Assembly: GCF_008369935.1 (NCBI RefSeq)
Contig: NZ_VTUZ01000003.1
Coordinates: forward strand, 1-64,000
Length of the DNA: 64,000 nucleotides
Source of the DNA: Paraburkholderia panacisoli
Lineage (GTDB): Bacteria; Pseudomonadota; Gammaproteobacteria; Burkholderiales; Burkholderiaceae
Direction: 5' to 3'
This document shows positions 35,910 through 44,698 of the stretch, in pieces. Every line of letters begins with the position of its first letter. Position 1 is the first letter of the stretch. The position numbers and the translations under genes are program-made. The notes under the pieces are model-generated. The model ran no database searches. It was not told the DNA's origin and saw nothing but the letters and a program-made list of their open reading frames with translations.

Positions 35910-37319
35910 ATGAGTACACCTACGACTGCTCAGCGTATCGGCCGTTTTACGTACGACATGCGCGCAGAGCATCTCACGCCTGGCGCAAGGGCAATTTTCA
36001 AGCGGAATATTCTGGACAGCCTGGGTTGCGCAATAGCGGCGCTGCCAGGTAAGCCGTTCAAGGCGCTTCGAGATCAGTTCGATGAGTACCGTGGTTCGGG
36101 GACGTGTTCATTGATCGGTGGCGGGAAGACTTCGCCCGATCAAGCGGCGTTGTATAACTCCGGTCTGGTCCGGTATGTCGACCTATTGGATAGCTACATG
36201 TCCCCCGGCGGGCTCTGTCATCCGAGCGATAACTTTGGGGCCATTCTGGCTGCTGCTGAACATGCGTCTGCGAGCGGCGAGGAATTCATGCTGGCGTTGG
36301 CCATCTCCTATGAAATTGGCTGCCGTATTACGGCGATCGTTCCTGTTATGGCCAAAGGGTTCAATCACGCAATCCAGCTTGCGGTGTCCGCCGCTGCGGG
36401 GTCGGGGAAGCTGTTCGGTCTCGATGCCGATCAGATCGCAAACGCGATTGCAATTGCAACGATCGACAACATTTCGTTGACGTGTGTGCATTCCGAACCG
36501 GTTTCGCAGTGGAAGGGCTTCTCTCCTGGCATCACGGGTATGAGGGCCGTCTATTCAGCATCGCTTGCCAAGCGTGGATTTACAGGTCCGCTTCGCCTTT
36601 TCGAGGGACCTAACGGTCTGGTGCGAATGTTTGACCAACCGCTCGAAGTCGATTGGGAAGACCCGCGGCTCGAGGTCGTTCACCAGACCGTCATGAAGAA
36701 ATACTGTTCGCTCATCCATGGTCAACCCGTCCTCGAGGCTACGCTCGCGTTAAAGCGCAAGCATGGTTTGACGAGCGATGACGTGGATGAAGTCCAATGC
36801 GACATCTTTCAGACCGGATTCGACATTGCCGGCGGCGGCAGCTTCGGCCCAAAAGACAACCCGCAGACTAAAGAGCAGGCGGACTACAACCTCAAGTATC
36901 TGATTGCAGCTGCGTTGCTCGATGATCAGGTCGGCCCGGCTCAGCTCGAACCTGAGCGCGTACAGGCTCCCGATGCACAGGCACTGCTCAAGAAAGTGAC
37001 TGTGAAACCCGATGCCGAATTCTCGGCGCAATACCCGCGCGCGCTAAACACTCGCGTGACGATCAAATGCAAGGACGGTCGGGTTTTGGCTACTGAGCAT
37101 GTGGGCTTCGAAGGCGGATTGGATAACCCCTTTACGTGGGAACGTACCGTCGAGAAATTCAACTGGTTGAGCGAACAATACGCGGAGCAGGAGCTTCGAG
37201 ACCAGATCATCGATCTGGTCTCGAAGCTGGAGGAACACCGGATCGAAGAGTTAATGAACCTCTTGGTGAAAGTAAGTCCAGAGCCACGATTCCCGGTGAC
37301 GCATCCGGGGATTCAATAA
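35910..37319 (+). CDS. MmgE/PrpD family protein
   Basis: A 469-aa member of the family that includes 2-methylcitrate dehydratase, cis-aconitate decarboxylase and iminodisuccinate epimerase. Segments typical of the family are LDSLGCAIAALPGKPF, the conserved DLLDSYM and GGLCHPSDNFGAILAAAEHA near residues 90-120, then QWKGFSPGITGMRAVYSASLA and the C-terminal small domain with RVTIKCKDGR. ATG 35910 is used, with GAGGA 11 bases upstream. It begins an operon with the two CaaD-like subunits (26 bp downstream). A dehydratase, decarboxylase or isomerase acting on a short polycarboxylate is likely; the specific reaction cannot be read. Confidence 0.88.
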   Translation: MSTPTTAQRIGRFTYDMRAEHLTPGARAIFKRNILDSLGCAIAALPGKPFKALRDQFDEYRGSGTCSLIGGGKTSPDQAALYNSGLVRYVDLLDSYMSPGGLCHPSDNFGAILAAAEHASASGEEFMLALAISYEIGCRITAIVPVMAKGFNHAIQLAVSAAAGSGKLFGLDADQIANAIAIATIDNISLTCVHSEPVSQWKGFSPGITGMRAVYSASLAKRGFTGPLRLFEGPNGLVRMFDQPLEVDWEDPRLEVVHQTVMKKYCSLIHGQPVLEATLALKRKHGLTSDDVDEVQCDIFQTGFDIAGGGSFGPKDNPQTKEQADYNLKYLIAAALLDDQVGPAQLEPERVQAPDAQALLKKVTVKPDAEFSAQYPRALNTRVTIKCKDGRVLATEHVGFEGGLDNPFTWERTVEKFNWLSEQYAEQELRDQIIDLVSKLEEHRIEELMNLLVKVSPEPRFPVTHPGIQ

Positions 37320-37345
37320 TCCATAACGATATTTAGGAGATTTAT

Positions 37346-37576
37346 ATGGCACTCATTTCTTGTGACATGCGTTTTGGTAGGACCGACGAACAGAAACGGC
37401 TACTTGCTGCGGGCTTACTCCGGGTAGTCAGCGCCGCAACAGGTGAAACGAAGGACGACATTTTTCTCGTGATTCGAGAAGGACGTGGAATCAATTTCGT
37501 CGAACATGGCGAGCATCTCCCCGAGTATGTTGAAGGTGCGGCGAACGACAAAGAACTCATTGAACGTCTTAAATAG
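37346..37576 (+). CDS. trans-3-chloroacrylic acid dehalogenase alpha-like subunit (tautomerase superfamily, Ala1)
   Basis: A 76-aa 4-oxalocrotonate-tautomerase-fold subunit. From recollection it is strikingly close to the CaaD alpha subunit of Pseudomonas pavonaceae: ISCDMRFGRTDEQKR, AGLLRVVSAATGE, FLVIREGRGINFVEHGEHLP and ANDKELIERLK. Counting after Met removal, Arg8, Arg11 and Glu52, the alpha-side catalytic residues of CaaD, are all present. Residue 1 is Ala instead of Pro (MALIS...). In CaaD alpha-Pro1 is described as dispensable whereas beta-Pro1 is not, so the change is compatible with activity. AGGAGA precedes the ATG. It must pair with the next gene's product, probably as an alpha3-beta3 heterohexamer. 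Other hydratase substrates are possible. Confidence 0.82.
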   Translation: MALISCDMRFGRTDEQKRLLAAGLLRVVSAATGETKDDIFLVIREGRGINFVEHGEHLPEYVEGAANDKELIERLK

Positions 37577-37594
37577 AATTACCGGAGAAATATC

Positions 37595-37798
37595 ATGCCT
37601 TTCATCGAATGCCATATCAAGAGCGGTCTTACGCATGAACGACGTGAGCGACTCATCAGGGACATCATCCAGGTCACGCATGACTCGATCGGGTCGGATC
37701 CAAAGATTATTAATGTGATCTTGCACGAACATCCAGCTGAAAATATCAGTGTTTCCAGTCGGATCAATGGAGAGGACTTCAAGAGGTCCGTAGGGTAG
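37595..37798 (+). CDS. trans-3-chloroacrylic acid dehalogenase beta-like subunit (tautomerase superfamily, Pro1)
   Basis: A 67-aa subunit beginning MPFIECHIKSGLTHERRERL, followed by RDIIQVTHDSIGSDPKIINV and NISVSSRINGED. This parallels the CaaD beta subunit throughout. Pro1, the catalytic residue that acts as a general acid in CaaD, is present, as is Asn39. It starts 18 bp after the alpha-like gene with GGAGAA upstream, the tight spacing expected for partners made in equal amounts. In CaaD the heterohexamer adds water to 3-chloroacrylate, giving malonate semialdehyde and HCl. That this protein acts on chloroacrylate rather than a natural unsaturated acid is inference. Confidence 0.82.
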   Translation: MPFIECHIKSGLTHERRERLIRDIIQVTHDSIGSDPKIINVILHEHPAENISVSSRINGEDFKRSVG

Positions 37799-37834
37799 CC
37801 ACGCGAAACAGTTGGTTAGGGTCTGTTCTGAGTT

Positions 37835-37857
37835 CCGCCGGGCCTCGCGTCCGGCGG
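37835..37857 (+). terminator. Possible intercistronic hairpin
   Basis: CCGCCGG and CCGGCGG form a 7-bp GC-only stem with a 9-base loop, 37 bp after the beta-like gene. No T-run follows, so it may only reduce transcription into, or stabilise the transcript before, the transporter genes. Confidence 0.35.
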
Positions 37858-37986
37858 TAGCCTCCGGATACACGCGACGACGATGGAGGATCTGGCGAAG
37901 CCATAGGCATGTCCAGGTCACCAGACCGGATGAGCGGTAAGTTTTCGAGATAGATAATACGTAATACAAAAGAATGTGGAGGAGAT

Positions 37987-38283
37987 ATGAGCAGAGCAAA
38001 GATGGTGGCCGACCGTGTCGATGCCGGACGTGAGAGCGTAGGGTTGGCAATATTTCTGACGCTCGTCGAAGTGTTGATGTTTTTTGGGTTCATTACGCTT
38101 GCCGTTGTGTCGCCGGCAACGCTCGCTTCGCCATTGATAGATGGGTCGAGGATTACGGTTGCGTTTCTGTACGGAATAGTAATTCTGGTCGCTGGCGTGC
38201 TGCTAATCGGAGTGTATGTCCTGGTCGAAAACGCAGCGGACTCACGAAATTTTCGTACCGATTCAGCGAAAGTTAACCGTTGA
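37987..38283 (+). CDS. DUF485 family membrane protein (YjcH-like, partner of solute:sodium symporter)
   Basis: A 98-aa protein with two predicted transmembrane helices (about 20-44 and 58-82): FLTLVEVLMFFGFITLAVV and LYGIVILVAGVLLIGVYVLV. DUF485 genes are almost always directly upstream of ActP-type symporters, as here (17 bp). The spacing of 188 bp from the beta-like gene leaves room for its own promoter, although the same strand and theme suggest one operon. Confidence 0.82.
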   Translation: MSRAKMVADRVDAGRESVGLAIFLTLVEVLMFFGFITLAVVSPATLASPLIDGSRITVAFLYGIVILVAGVLLIGVYVLVENAADSRNFRTDSAKVNR

Positions 38284-38300
38284 TTACCTGGTGACCGACC

Positions 38301-39947
38301 ATGACTATTCTTCGATATAGCGTTTTGCTCGCGCTGTCAGCGTCCGCGTGCGTTGTGAGTACCGAATCCTTTGCTGCTCGAAGCGACGTAGGTACGGGGA
38401 ACGGCGTAGCAATACTGTTTTTTCTTGCCTTCGTAGCTGGAACACTGGCTATTACCTACTGGGCCGCGAAGCGAACCAAGTCGACTGACGATTTCTACGC
38501 GGCTGGCGGCGAGATAACCGCATTTCAGAATGGTCTTGCGATCGCGGGTGACTTCATGTCGGCCGGTGCATTTCTTGGCCTGACCGCTTTGGTGTTCAGC
38601 AGTGGATTTGATGGTCTTGTCTATGCGGTTGGATATTCGACAGGGATGCCGATTGTTGTATTCCTGCTGGCAACGAGACTGCGAAAGCTCGGTAAATAAA
38701 CAGTCGCAGATGCAGTTTCCGTACGTCTTGGCGAAAAACCGATTCGTATTTTTTCGGCCTGTGCATCACTATGTATTGTTTCGCTCTATCTCATCGCGCA
38801 GATGGTCGGGGCAGGGCAGTTGATCAAGCTGCTGTTTGGAATTGACTACATCTATGCTGAAATTCTTGTGGGCACTCTCATGATGTTTTATGTGGCCTTC
38901 GGAGGCATGGTCGCCACGACTTGGGTGCAACTGGTGAAGGCGGCGTTGCTGCTGATTGGCACAGTTATGATGAGCTTTCTGGTCTTGCGAGATTTCGGCT
39001 TCAGCTTCTCCGAACTGTTGCGACGTGCAGTAGAGATTCACCCAAAGGGCAGTGCGATCCTGAGCCCCCAGTTTCTGGTAAAGGATCCTGTATCGGGATT
39101 TTCGTTGGGTCTAGCGGTGATGTTTGGTACCTCAGGCTTGCCGCATATTCTTATGCGTTTCTTCACCGTTCCTGACGCACGGGCTGCACGCGGTTCGGTA
39201 TTTTGGGCCAGTGTATTCATGAACATATTCTTTGCACTCGTGTTTGTCATCGGGTTTGGATCTATCGCTCTGGTCGCCTCAAATCCAGACTTCCTGGATG
39301 CCACGGGCAAACCACTCGGCGGGGGAAATATGGTTGCCGTCCATCTTGCAAAGGCGGTAGGGGGAAACGCGTTGCTGGGGTTTATTTCGGCAGTTGCATT
39401 CGCTACCATCCTTGCGGTTGTGTCGGGTTTGACACTCGCCGGATCTTCGGCGGTTTCGCATGACCTTTACGCGTGTGTGTTTCGCAACGGTGCCACAAGT
39501 CAAGCCAATGAAGTAAGAGTGTCGAGGATTTCGACTTTGGTGCTTGGAGTAATCGCGGTGGTATTGGGCATTGCATTCAGGACGCAGAATGTGGCTTACA
39601 TGCTTGGGCTCACGTTCTCGGTCGCCTGTAGCTCAACTTTCCCAGTGTTACTACTTGCCCTTTACTGGAAACGATTGACCACGTTTGGAGCCGTTGCGGG
39701 CGGAACGGTTGGGTTGGTCTCCGCCGTATTGCTGACCGTCGCAGGCCCAGCGGTCTGGGTCCACGCTATGGGAAATACGAGGCCACTTTTCTCGATCGAT
39801 CCACCCACCATAGTGACCATGCCGCTCGCGTTTATGACGTGCTGGTTGGTATCCGTTCTGGACCGTAGCAAACAGGCGGATACTGATCGGGCGCGGAGCG
39901 CGACTCTACAAGAGCGTCCGGTATTCGCGGGACCGGTTGGCCACTAG
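38301..39947 (+). pseudogene. Solute:sodium symporter (ActP/SSS family), interrupted by an in-frame stop
   Basis: An intact-looking symporter of 548 codons except for TAA at 38697-38699. The N-terminal part (residues 1-132) has a signal-like start and [20 protein letters not shown]; the frame ends LRKLGK-stop. The same frame continues TVADAVSVRLGEKPIRIFSA and reaches LYLIAQMVGAGQLIKLLFGI and the rest of the carrier. Relatives have a Phe or Tyr at the stop (LGK-FTFADVV), so one substitution from a Tyr codon would suffice. Downstream ATG 38802 could restart translation but would lack the first helices. Without suppression no normal carrier is made. It presumably imported the operon's substrate, a short monocarboxylate. 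Confidence 0.82.
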
Positions 39948-40556
39948 ATAGCGGCGGCATAGAGAAGTCGTGTCGCCGTCGGGTGGTTGAACTTGCGGAC
40001 CAGTTGGCTCGGCACTCCGTCGCGAGACAAAGCGGCACGGCGTATGTTGGCGGATCATCGAGATCCGCTTTGCCTGTGTGCGCTGCGTCTTTGCGTCAAA
40101 TTCGAAACGTCTGACATTTGGATTGTCGAGCCTATTCTGCACTCTCGTGTCAGGAGAAAGAATCCATCAGGTTCGGCAACAAGCTGAACCTGGCTACAAC
40201 ACTGCTCTATTTTTGCGCCGGCGCTCGCGTTTGCGAAACGACCAATTGGGCATCGTTGCCGTTAGATCTTCAATTTCGCTTTGGTGTACGATGGAAGAGA
40301 AGTTCACAGCGCTGCTCGAGCGGTCGCACAGTTGCCGAGGCTACTGTCCCTCCTGAATTTGTCGCCCCTTGGTGCTGGATAGCGGTGCAATTTTTGGCTG
40401 ACTTCGAAAATTGCCGAAATTCTGCATGCATTTTCAATGAGCTTCGCCATGCAAGCGTAGAATAGGACAAAGTATCGAATTGCTTGCATTGATAGGGTGC
40501 TGGTCGGACAACGAAAGCTTGATCAAGGTTGTGGCCATTTCATAGAGGTGCAAAGC
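39948..40556. other. Intergenic region, no gene recognised
   Basis: About 610 bases between the symporter and the next lysR. Short frames on both strands have no recognisable family. No terminator or repeat was found. The region should hold the lysR promoter. Confidence 0.4.
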
Positions 40557-41444
40557 ATGGACGTTGCCGACCTCAAGGTCTTCGAAGCCGTAGTTCGTCA
40601 TGGAAGCATGAACCGCGCGGCTACGGAGCTAAATACTGTTCAGTCGAATGTGACAGCGCGAATTCGAGCTCTGGAACGGGAGGTCGGAGTTGTTCTCCTT
40701 CAGCGGCATGTGCGCGGCGTGAGCATGACCCCTGCGGGGCAGCGTTTGCTCCCTTATGCCGCGCGTATCGCGAAGCTAATTACGGATGCCAAGATAGCTG
40801 CGCTGGATGAAGGCGCGCCGGGCGGCACGCTCACGCTCGGAACACTCGAGACGACGGCGGCGCTTAGGCTCTCTCCAATATTAAGTAATTTCGCTCGAAT
40901 GTATCCGCAGGTTCGACTGTCCCTGACGACCGGCACGAGTTGCGGTCTCACTGCCGACGTTGCGGAATGTCGGCTCGACGGGGCATTTATAGCAGGTCCA
41001 CTGGATCATCCGGATCTTCACACCGAGACAGTCTTTCACGAGGAGTTGGTTCTGGTTACGCCGCGTACCATGCGGTCGCTCGAGTTGATCAGATCGGTGC
41101 AGGACCTCAAAACAATTGTCTTCCGTATGGGTTGCTCGTACCGTCAGCGGCTCGACGCATTGCTCGCGGAAATGGGCGTGCTCACGGCCGCACCCCTCGA
41201 ATTTGGCTCAATGGATGCAATCATTGCGTGCGTTGCTGCTGGTATTGGAATCACGCTATTGCCGCGAGGCGTGGTCTCGGCGGCAGCGGAACAGGATCTC
41301 GTCAGTATCCACACGATATCGCCAGAAAAGGCGCACGTCGAAACGCTGTTTATTCGGCGGCATGATGCGTATGTCTCGAGTGCAATGCTGGCTTTCGTTG
41401 ATGTGGCACGGTCTCAGGTCGGGCCGATGATGGCCGCCGCATAG
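40557..41444 (+). CDS. LysR-family regulator (paralogue of the one at 26.5 kb)
   Basis: A 295-aa regulator from ATG 40557, with AGAGG upstream. It matches the protein at 26467-27351 over its whole length: MDVADLK-FEAV-RHGSMNRA, QRHVRGVSMTPAGQR, RLSLTTGTSC, AECRLDGAFIAGPLDHP and ACVAAGIGITLLPRGVV are shared. The high similarity including the DNA-recognition helix implies overlapping binding sites. It follows the broken symporter by 600 bp on the same strand. Target genes are unclear. Confidence 0.9.
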   Translation: MDVADLKVFEAVVRHGSMNRAATELNTVQSNVTARIRALEREVGVVLLQRHVRGVSMTPAGQRLLPYAARIAKLITDAKIAALDEGAPGGTLTLGTLETTAALRLSPILSNFARMYPQVRLSLTTGTSCGLTADVAECRLDGAFIAGPLDHPDLHTETVFHEELVLVTPRTMRSLELIRSVQDLKTIVFRMGCSYRQRLDALLAEMGVLTAAPLEFGSMDAIIACVAAGIGITLLPRGVVSAAAEQDLVSIHTISPEKAHVETLFIRRHDAYVSSAMLAFVDVARSQVGPMMAAA

Positions 41445-42537
41445 GCTGTGGTCAGAACCAACACTACGCGGGGTCATTGCGGTTCGTGATTCAACGGCTT
41501 TGATGGAAGGTATGACATTCCCACCCACGGCTTTCATCTGAATTTGACCTACCCCCGGACAGCGAAGCGCATCTATTCCGATGTGAATAACGCTTCGTCG
41601 TCGGTCGTCTTTGACGCTCCCCTCCTGTTGATTTTTCTTTGGCAGCTAACTCGCCGCTATCAGCGAAGGTGCTTTTCTGGCCAGCGCAGGTGTCTATTTG
41701 GTCTCAGTAGCCTGAGTTGAAAAACGCCGAATTGCTTCGACTGGGGGTGTCAGCGCGAGTTGCACCCTGGACGAGGCCGGTTAAACGATCTGCATTCTGT
41801 CGAGGCCAATCTGGAAAAAACCAGTTTGGCCGGAGCCACTCGTTCACTTCGTCTATTACAGCATCGGCCAGAAATCATGTGGTGGACGCTCAATTGCGAT
41901 TCTCTATTCCCAAGTCGGAGTGGCGATATTGTTGCGTAGGCGGCAAAAGAATAAGTAACCTGTTCACTTGTACTCGTCAAGTTACACGCATAGAATATCC
42001 ACATGAACGTTGTCGATATTGCTGCCAGACCAATGAAATATTAGTTAGGTATCCAGATGTAATGAAAACATTTTAGAAAAAATATTTCTTTGCTAAGCGC
42101 GCATAGCACCCTATTCAACATCGCGGCAGGTAACGTGGGTCGTTTTTTCTGACAGATATTGCGGCCTACCAGCGACATTTTTTTCGAAAACTGAGGATCA
42201 TTTCCTCGATGCAGGCCACTTTGCATTGAATGAGAAGCCTGATGCGCGGTAGCTGCACCTGTGCGCAGTTAGGCGAGTGATGTGTGTTATACGGAGTAAA
42301 GCTGGATCAAAGTTGGGGGGGGGTGACGGTCGCACTTCGGTGGATTCTTGTCGATGCACTGCCATTCGGATTGTCGTCACTATTTGTCCAGGAGAACTCC
42401 ACGGTGTCCTGTTTCACAATTCATAGGACAACTCTAATGACCCGTAAACAGCAGTAAAACTTAAACGACAAACTAACCGTGACTTCATCGCCAACGTCAA
42501 GTTGCATTTCTCATCAGCAAAACTTAAGGAGTCTGAA
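41445..42537. other. Long gene-poor region upstream of yceI
   Basis: Nearly 1.1 kb with no supported gene. The part from about 41,990 to 42,200 is AT-rich compared with its surroundings. A run of nine G lies at 42315-42323. No transposase motif, tRNA or clear terminator was recognised. Confidence 0.4.
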
Positions 42538-43116
42538 TTGAACAAGCACCTGATTGTATCTGCCGTTCTTACGCTGATCGCGGGATCGGCCATGGCGACC
42601 CCGACGACTTACAACCTTGACCCGAGGCACACCTATCCCAGCTTCGAATCCGACCATTTTGGCGGCATTTCGATCTGGCGGGGTAAATTCACGAAAAGCG
42701 GCGGCGTCGTCACACTTGATCGCGCCGGGAAGACTGGCACAATCGACGTATCGATTGACACCGCGTCGATTGATACCGGTAATGCGCAACTCGATACGCG
42801 CGTGAAGTCGGAGGAATTTTTCGATGTCAGCAAGTATCCAACCGCGACGTTCAAAGGGAGTGCGCTTCGGTTCGACGGCGACACGCCGATCGAAGTATCG
42901 GGCGACTTCACGTTTCACGGGGTGACCAAACCGCTGACGTTGAAGATTGATTCATTCAAGTGCTTCATCAACCCACTGATCAAGCGCGAAGTGTGCGGTG
43001 CGGAAGCCAGTGCGCAATTCGACCGTGCCGATTATGGCGTGAATTGGGGTACTAACTATGGCTTCAAGACGCTGACTCGCTTGCAGATTCAGGTCGAAGG
43101 CGTGAAGGCGGACTAG
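42538..43116 (+). CDS. YceI-family periplasmic lipid-binding-fold protein
   Basis: A 192-aa secreted protein. TTG 42538 is chosen because AAGGAG sits six bases upstream and the resulting N-terminus is a clean signal peptide ([19 protein letters not shown], cleavage before TPTTY). The lipocalin-like domain has [19 protein letters not shown] at the start, [30 protein letters not shown] and [15 protein letters not shown]. Family members bind isoprenoids such as polyprenyl chains and are often stress-induced. No operon partner is seen. Confidence 0.9.
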   Translation: MNKHLIVSAVLTLIAGSAMATPTTYNLDPRHTYPSFESDHFGGISIWRGKFTKSGGVVTLDRAGKTGTIDVSIDTASIDTGNAQLDTRVKSEEFFDVSKYPTATFKGSALRFDGDTPIEVSGDFTFHGVTKPLTLKIDSFKCFINPLIKREVCGAEASAQFDRADYGVNWGTNYGFKTLTRLQIQVEGVKAD

Positions 43117-43503
43117 TCTGTCGGCGGCCACTGACCACTTACCCGGTTCCGCCACCTGCTCGATAGGCACGGGCTGAGTGCACAAATGCTGGCGCTGGTC
43201 GGTGCGATCGTGGTGGAGAAAGGCTTGATGCTGATGCACCGCATTCGCAAGGGGCAGTTCAATTTCACGAAGCTCGGACTCGAGGATACCGCTGGCTGGT
43301 CCCGTGTCGTAAAAGTTCCGCGACGCGATCTTCAAGACGACCTTCGACAACATTGCCAGCACGATCAAGACACGCGAGCATGGATTTGCAGACTGCATCG
43401 ATACCGAGGAGATGTACCTTGAGATGCTGACGGAATTGCTAGAGAACCACTACATTCCGTGACAACGATCACGACGGGAGAGTGCGCGCACACCCGTCGA
43501 TTT
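43117..43503. mobile_element. IS6-like transposase fragment and an unidentified 3' gene fragment
   Basis: At about 43190-43300 the frame VVEKGLMLMHRIRKGQFNFT plus KLGLEDTAG resembles the C-terminal end of IS6-family transposases (typically GIELMHMIRKGQ). From 43331 to 43462 another frame encodes IKTREHGFADCIDTEEMYLE, then MLTELLENHYIP and a stop; it looks like the end of a real protein but has no start and I do not recognise it. Both appear to be scraps left by past insertions. Confidence 0.45.
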
Positions 43504-44391
43504 TCAGACTTCGTTCTCAAAGAGGCCAAGAATGTAGTCGCGCACATAAACAATGCGTGGATTGCGCAAATACATCTTGTTCCACGCGAGATACAGATCG
43601 TTGGTCGGGGCCTTTTCGCGAGACGTGATCGACACGAGGCGTCCTGTCGCGAGCGCATCGGCGCAAAGATAGTCTGGAAGGACCGTCCACCCGTGGCCAC
43701 TGGTGACGAGGTTTTCGATGATTCGCAGGTCCGGGATGGTTAGCGCGGCCTGCAGAGTTGGTGCAACCTGAAACATCGATGTCCATACCGTTCTGACAAG
43801 GGGTAAATCCTCGTCGTAGGCAATGAGCGGAATCCTCGAAAGTCTATCTGCGGTTGGGCGCTTGCCTAGCTGGGCTGCCATCTCAGGGGAAAGCACGAGA
43901 AGGAAACGCTCCGTCAGAAGACGCGCGAAACCGAGCGAATGTTCATCGGGCATGGACGCAGTGATGGCAAGGTCCGCGGTAGACTCATTGAGGAGACTAT
44001 AGATGCGGTCACGATTGCCCGTGTGAAAACGGATCCGAAAGCTCTCGTTCAATAAAGGAGTGACCTCTGTCGCGATGCGTGAGCAAATGAAGTCTGATGG
44101 GCCGGCAATGTGTATGGTGCCGCCCAATGAACTGCCCGTACGATACGAGGCCAACTTCATCTCAAGGCCGTCAAGAAACGGTCCGACGGAACGGGCGAGT
44201 TCGTCGGCCGCCTCGGTCGCGGTGACACCGCGTGCGCGACGAATAAATAGCGGCTTCCCGACGAGCGTTTCAAGTGCCTGTATATGCATTGACGCTGCCG
44301 GTTGCGTAATGCCGAGACGTTCCGCGGCCTTGGAGAACGATTTCAGCCGATATGCGTCAAGGAAGGTCCGCAGATGGGTAAGGTGGCTCAT
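43504..44391 (-). CDS. LysR-family regulator divergent from an MFS transporter
   Basis: A 295-aa regulator. The helix-turn-helix reads FSKAAERLGITQPAASMHIQALE, followed by FIRRARGVTATEAADELARS and a ligand domain at about 88-290. It is divergent from the MFS gene at 44.7 kb with 307 bp between, so that efflux-type permease is the likely target. The end of the gene abuts the transposase scraps. Confidence 0.9.
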   Translation of the reverse strand: MSHLTHLRTFLDAYRLKSFSKAAERLGITQPAASMHIQALETLVGKPLFIRRARGVTATEAADELARSVGPFLDGLEMKLASYRTGSSLGGTIHIAGPSDFICSRIATEVTPLLNESFRIRFHTGNRDRIYSLLNESTADLAITASMPDEHSLGFARLLTERFLLVLSPEMAAQLGKRPTADRLSRIPLIAYDEDLPLVRTVWTSMFQVAPTLQAALTIPDLRIIENLVTSGHGWTVLPDYLCADALATGRLVSITSREKAPTNDLYLAWNKMYLRNPRIVYVRDYILGLFENEV

Positions 44392-44698
44392 GGTCGGTGC
44401 TCTCGACTAAAGTGGTGCGCCTACGAGATCGATGTTCGGTGGTCATTGGATCAACCGATCGCGGAAATGAGACAGCGGGCTTGCCGTGCGGTGATACCCG
44501 CAGGCTCCCGGAAATTCGGAATCCTGCATGCACGTGGCGACCTCTACGGTCGCCGCCAGAGGACCAGGTACCGCCGCGAGCCATAAATGGATTTATGTTT
44601 ACGGCAAATATTATAATTTCAAATATCGCTGGTCACTCTCTAGACTCGTTTCTGTCCCGGCTTATCCAGCCGCTTACAGTTGCGAGGTTAGAGTTATC
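44392..44698. promoter_or_regulatory. Divergent promoter region of lysR and MFS gene
   Basis: About 300 bases. An AT-rich patch around 44590-44630 contains TATAAT at 44612-44617, a plausible -10 box for the rightward MFS gene, although the -35 is weak. No clear T-N11-A dyad could be singled out by eye. Confidence 0.4.

Noticed and set aside
42315..42323. Run of nine G as a phase-variation tract
   Set aside because: It lies in a region without a supported gene or promoter, so no switch can be argued.
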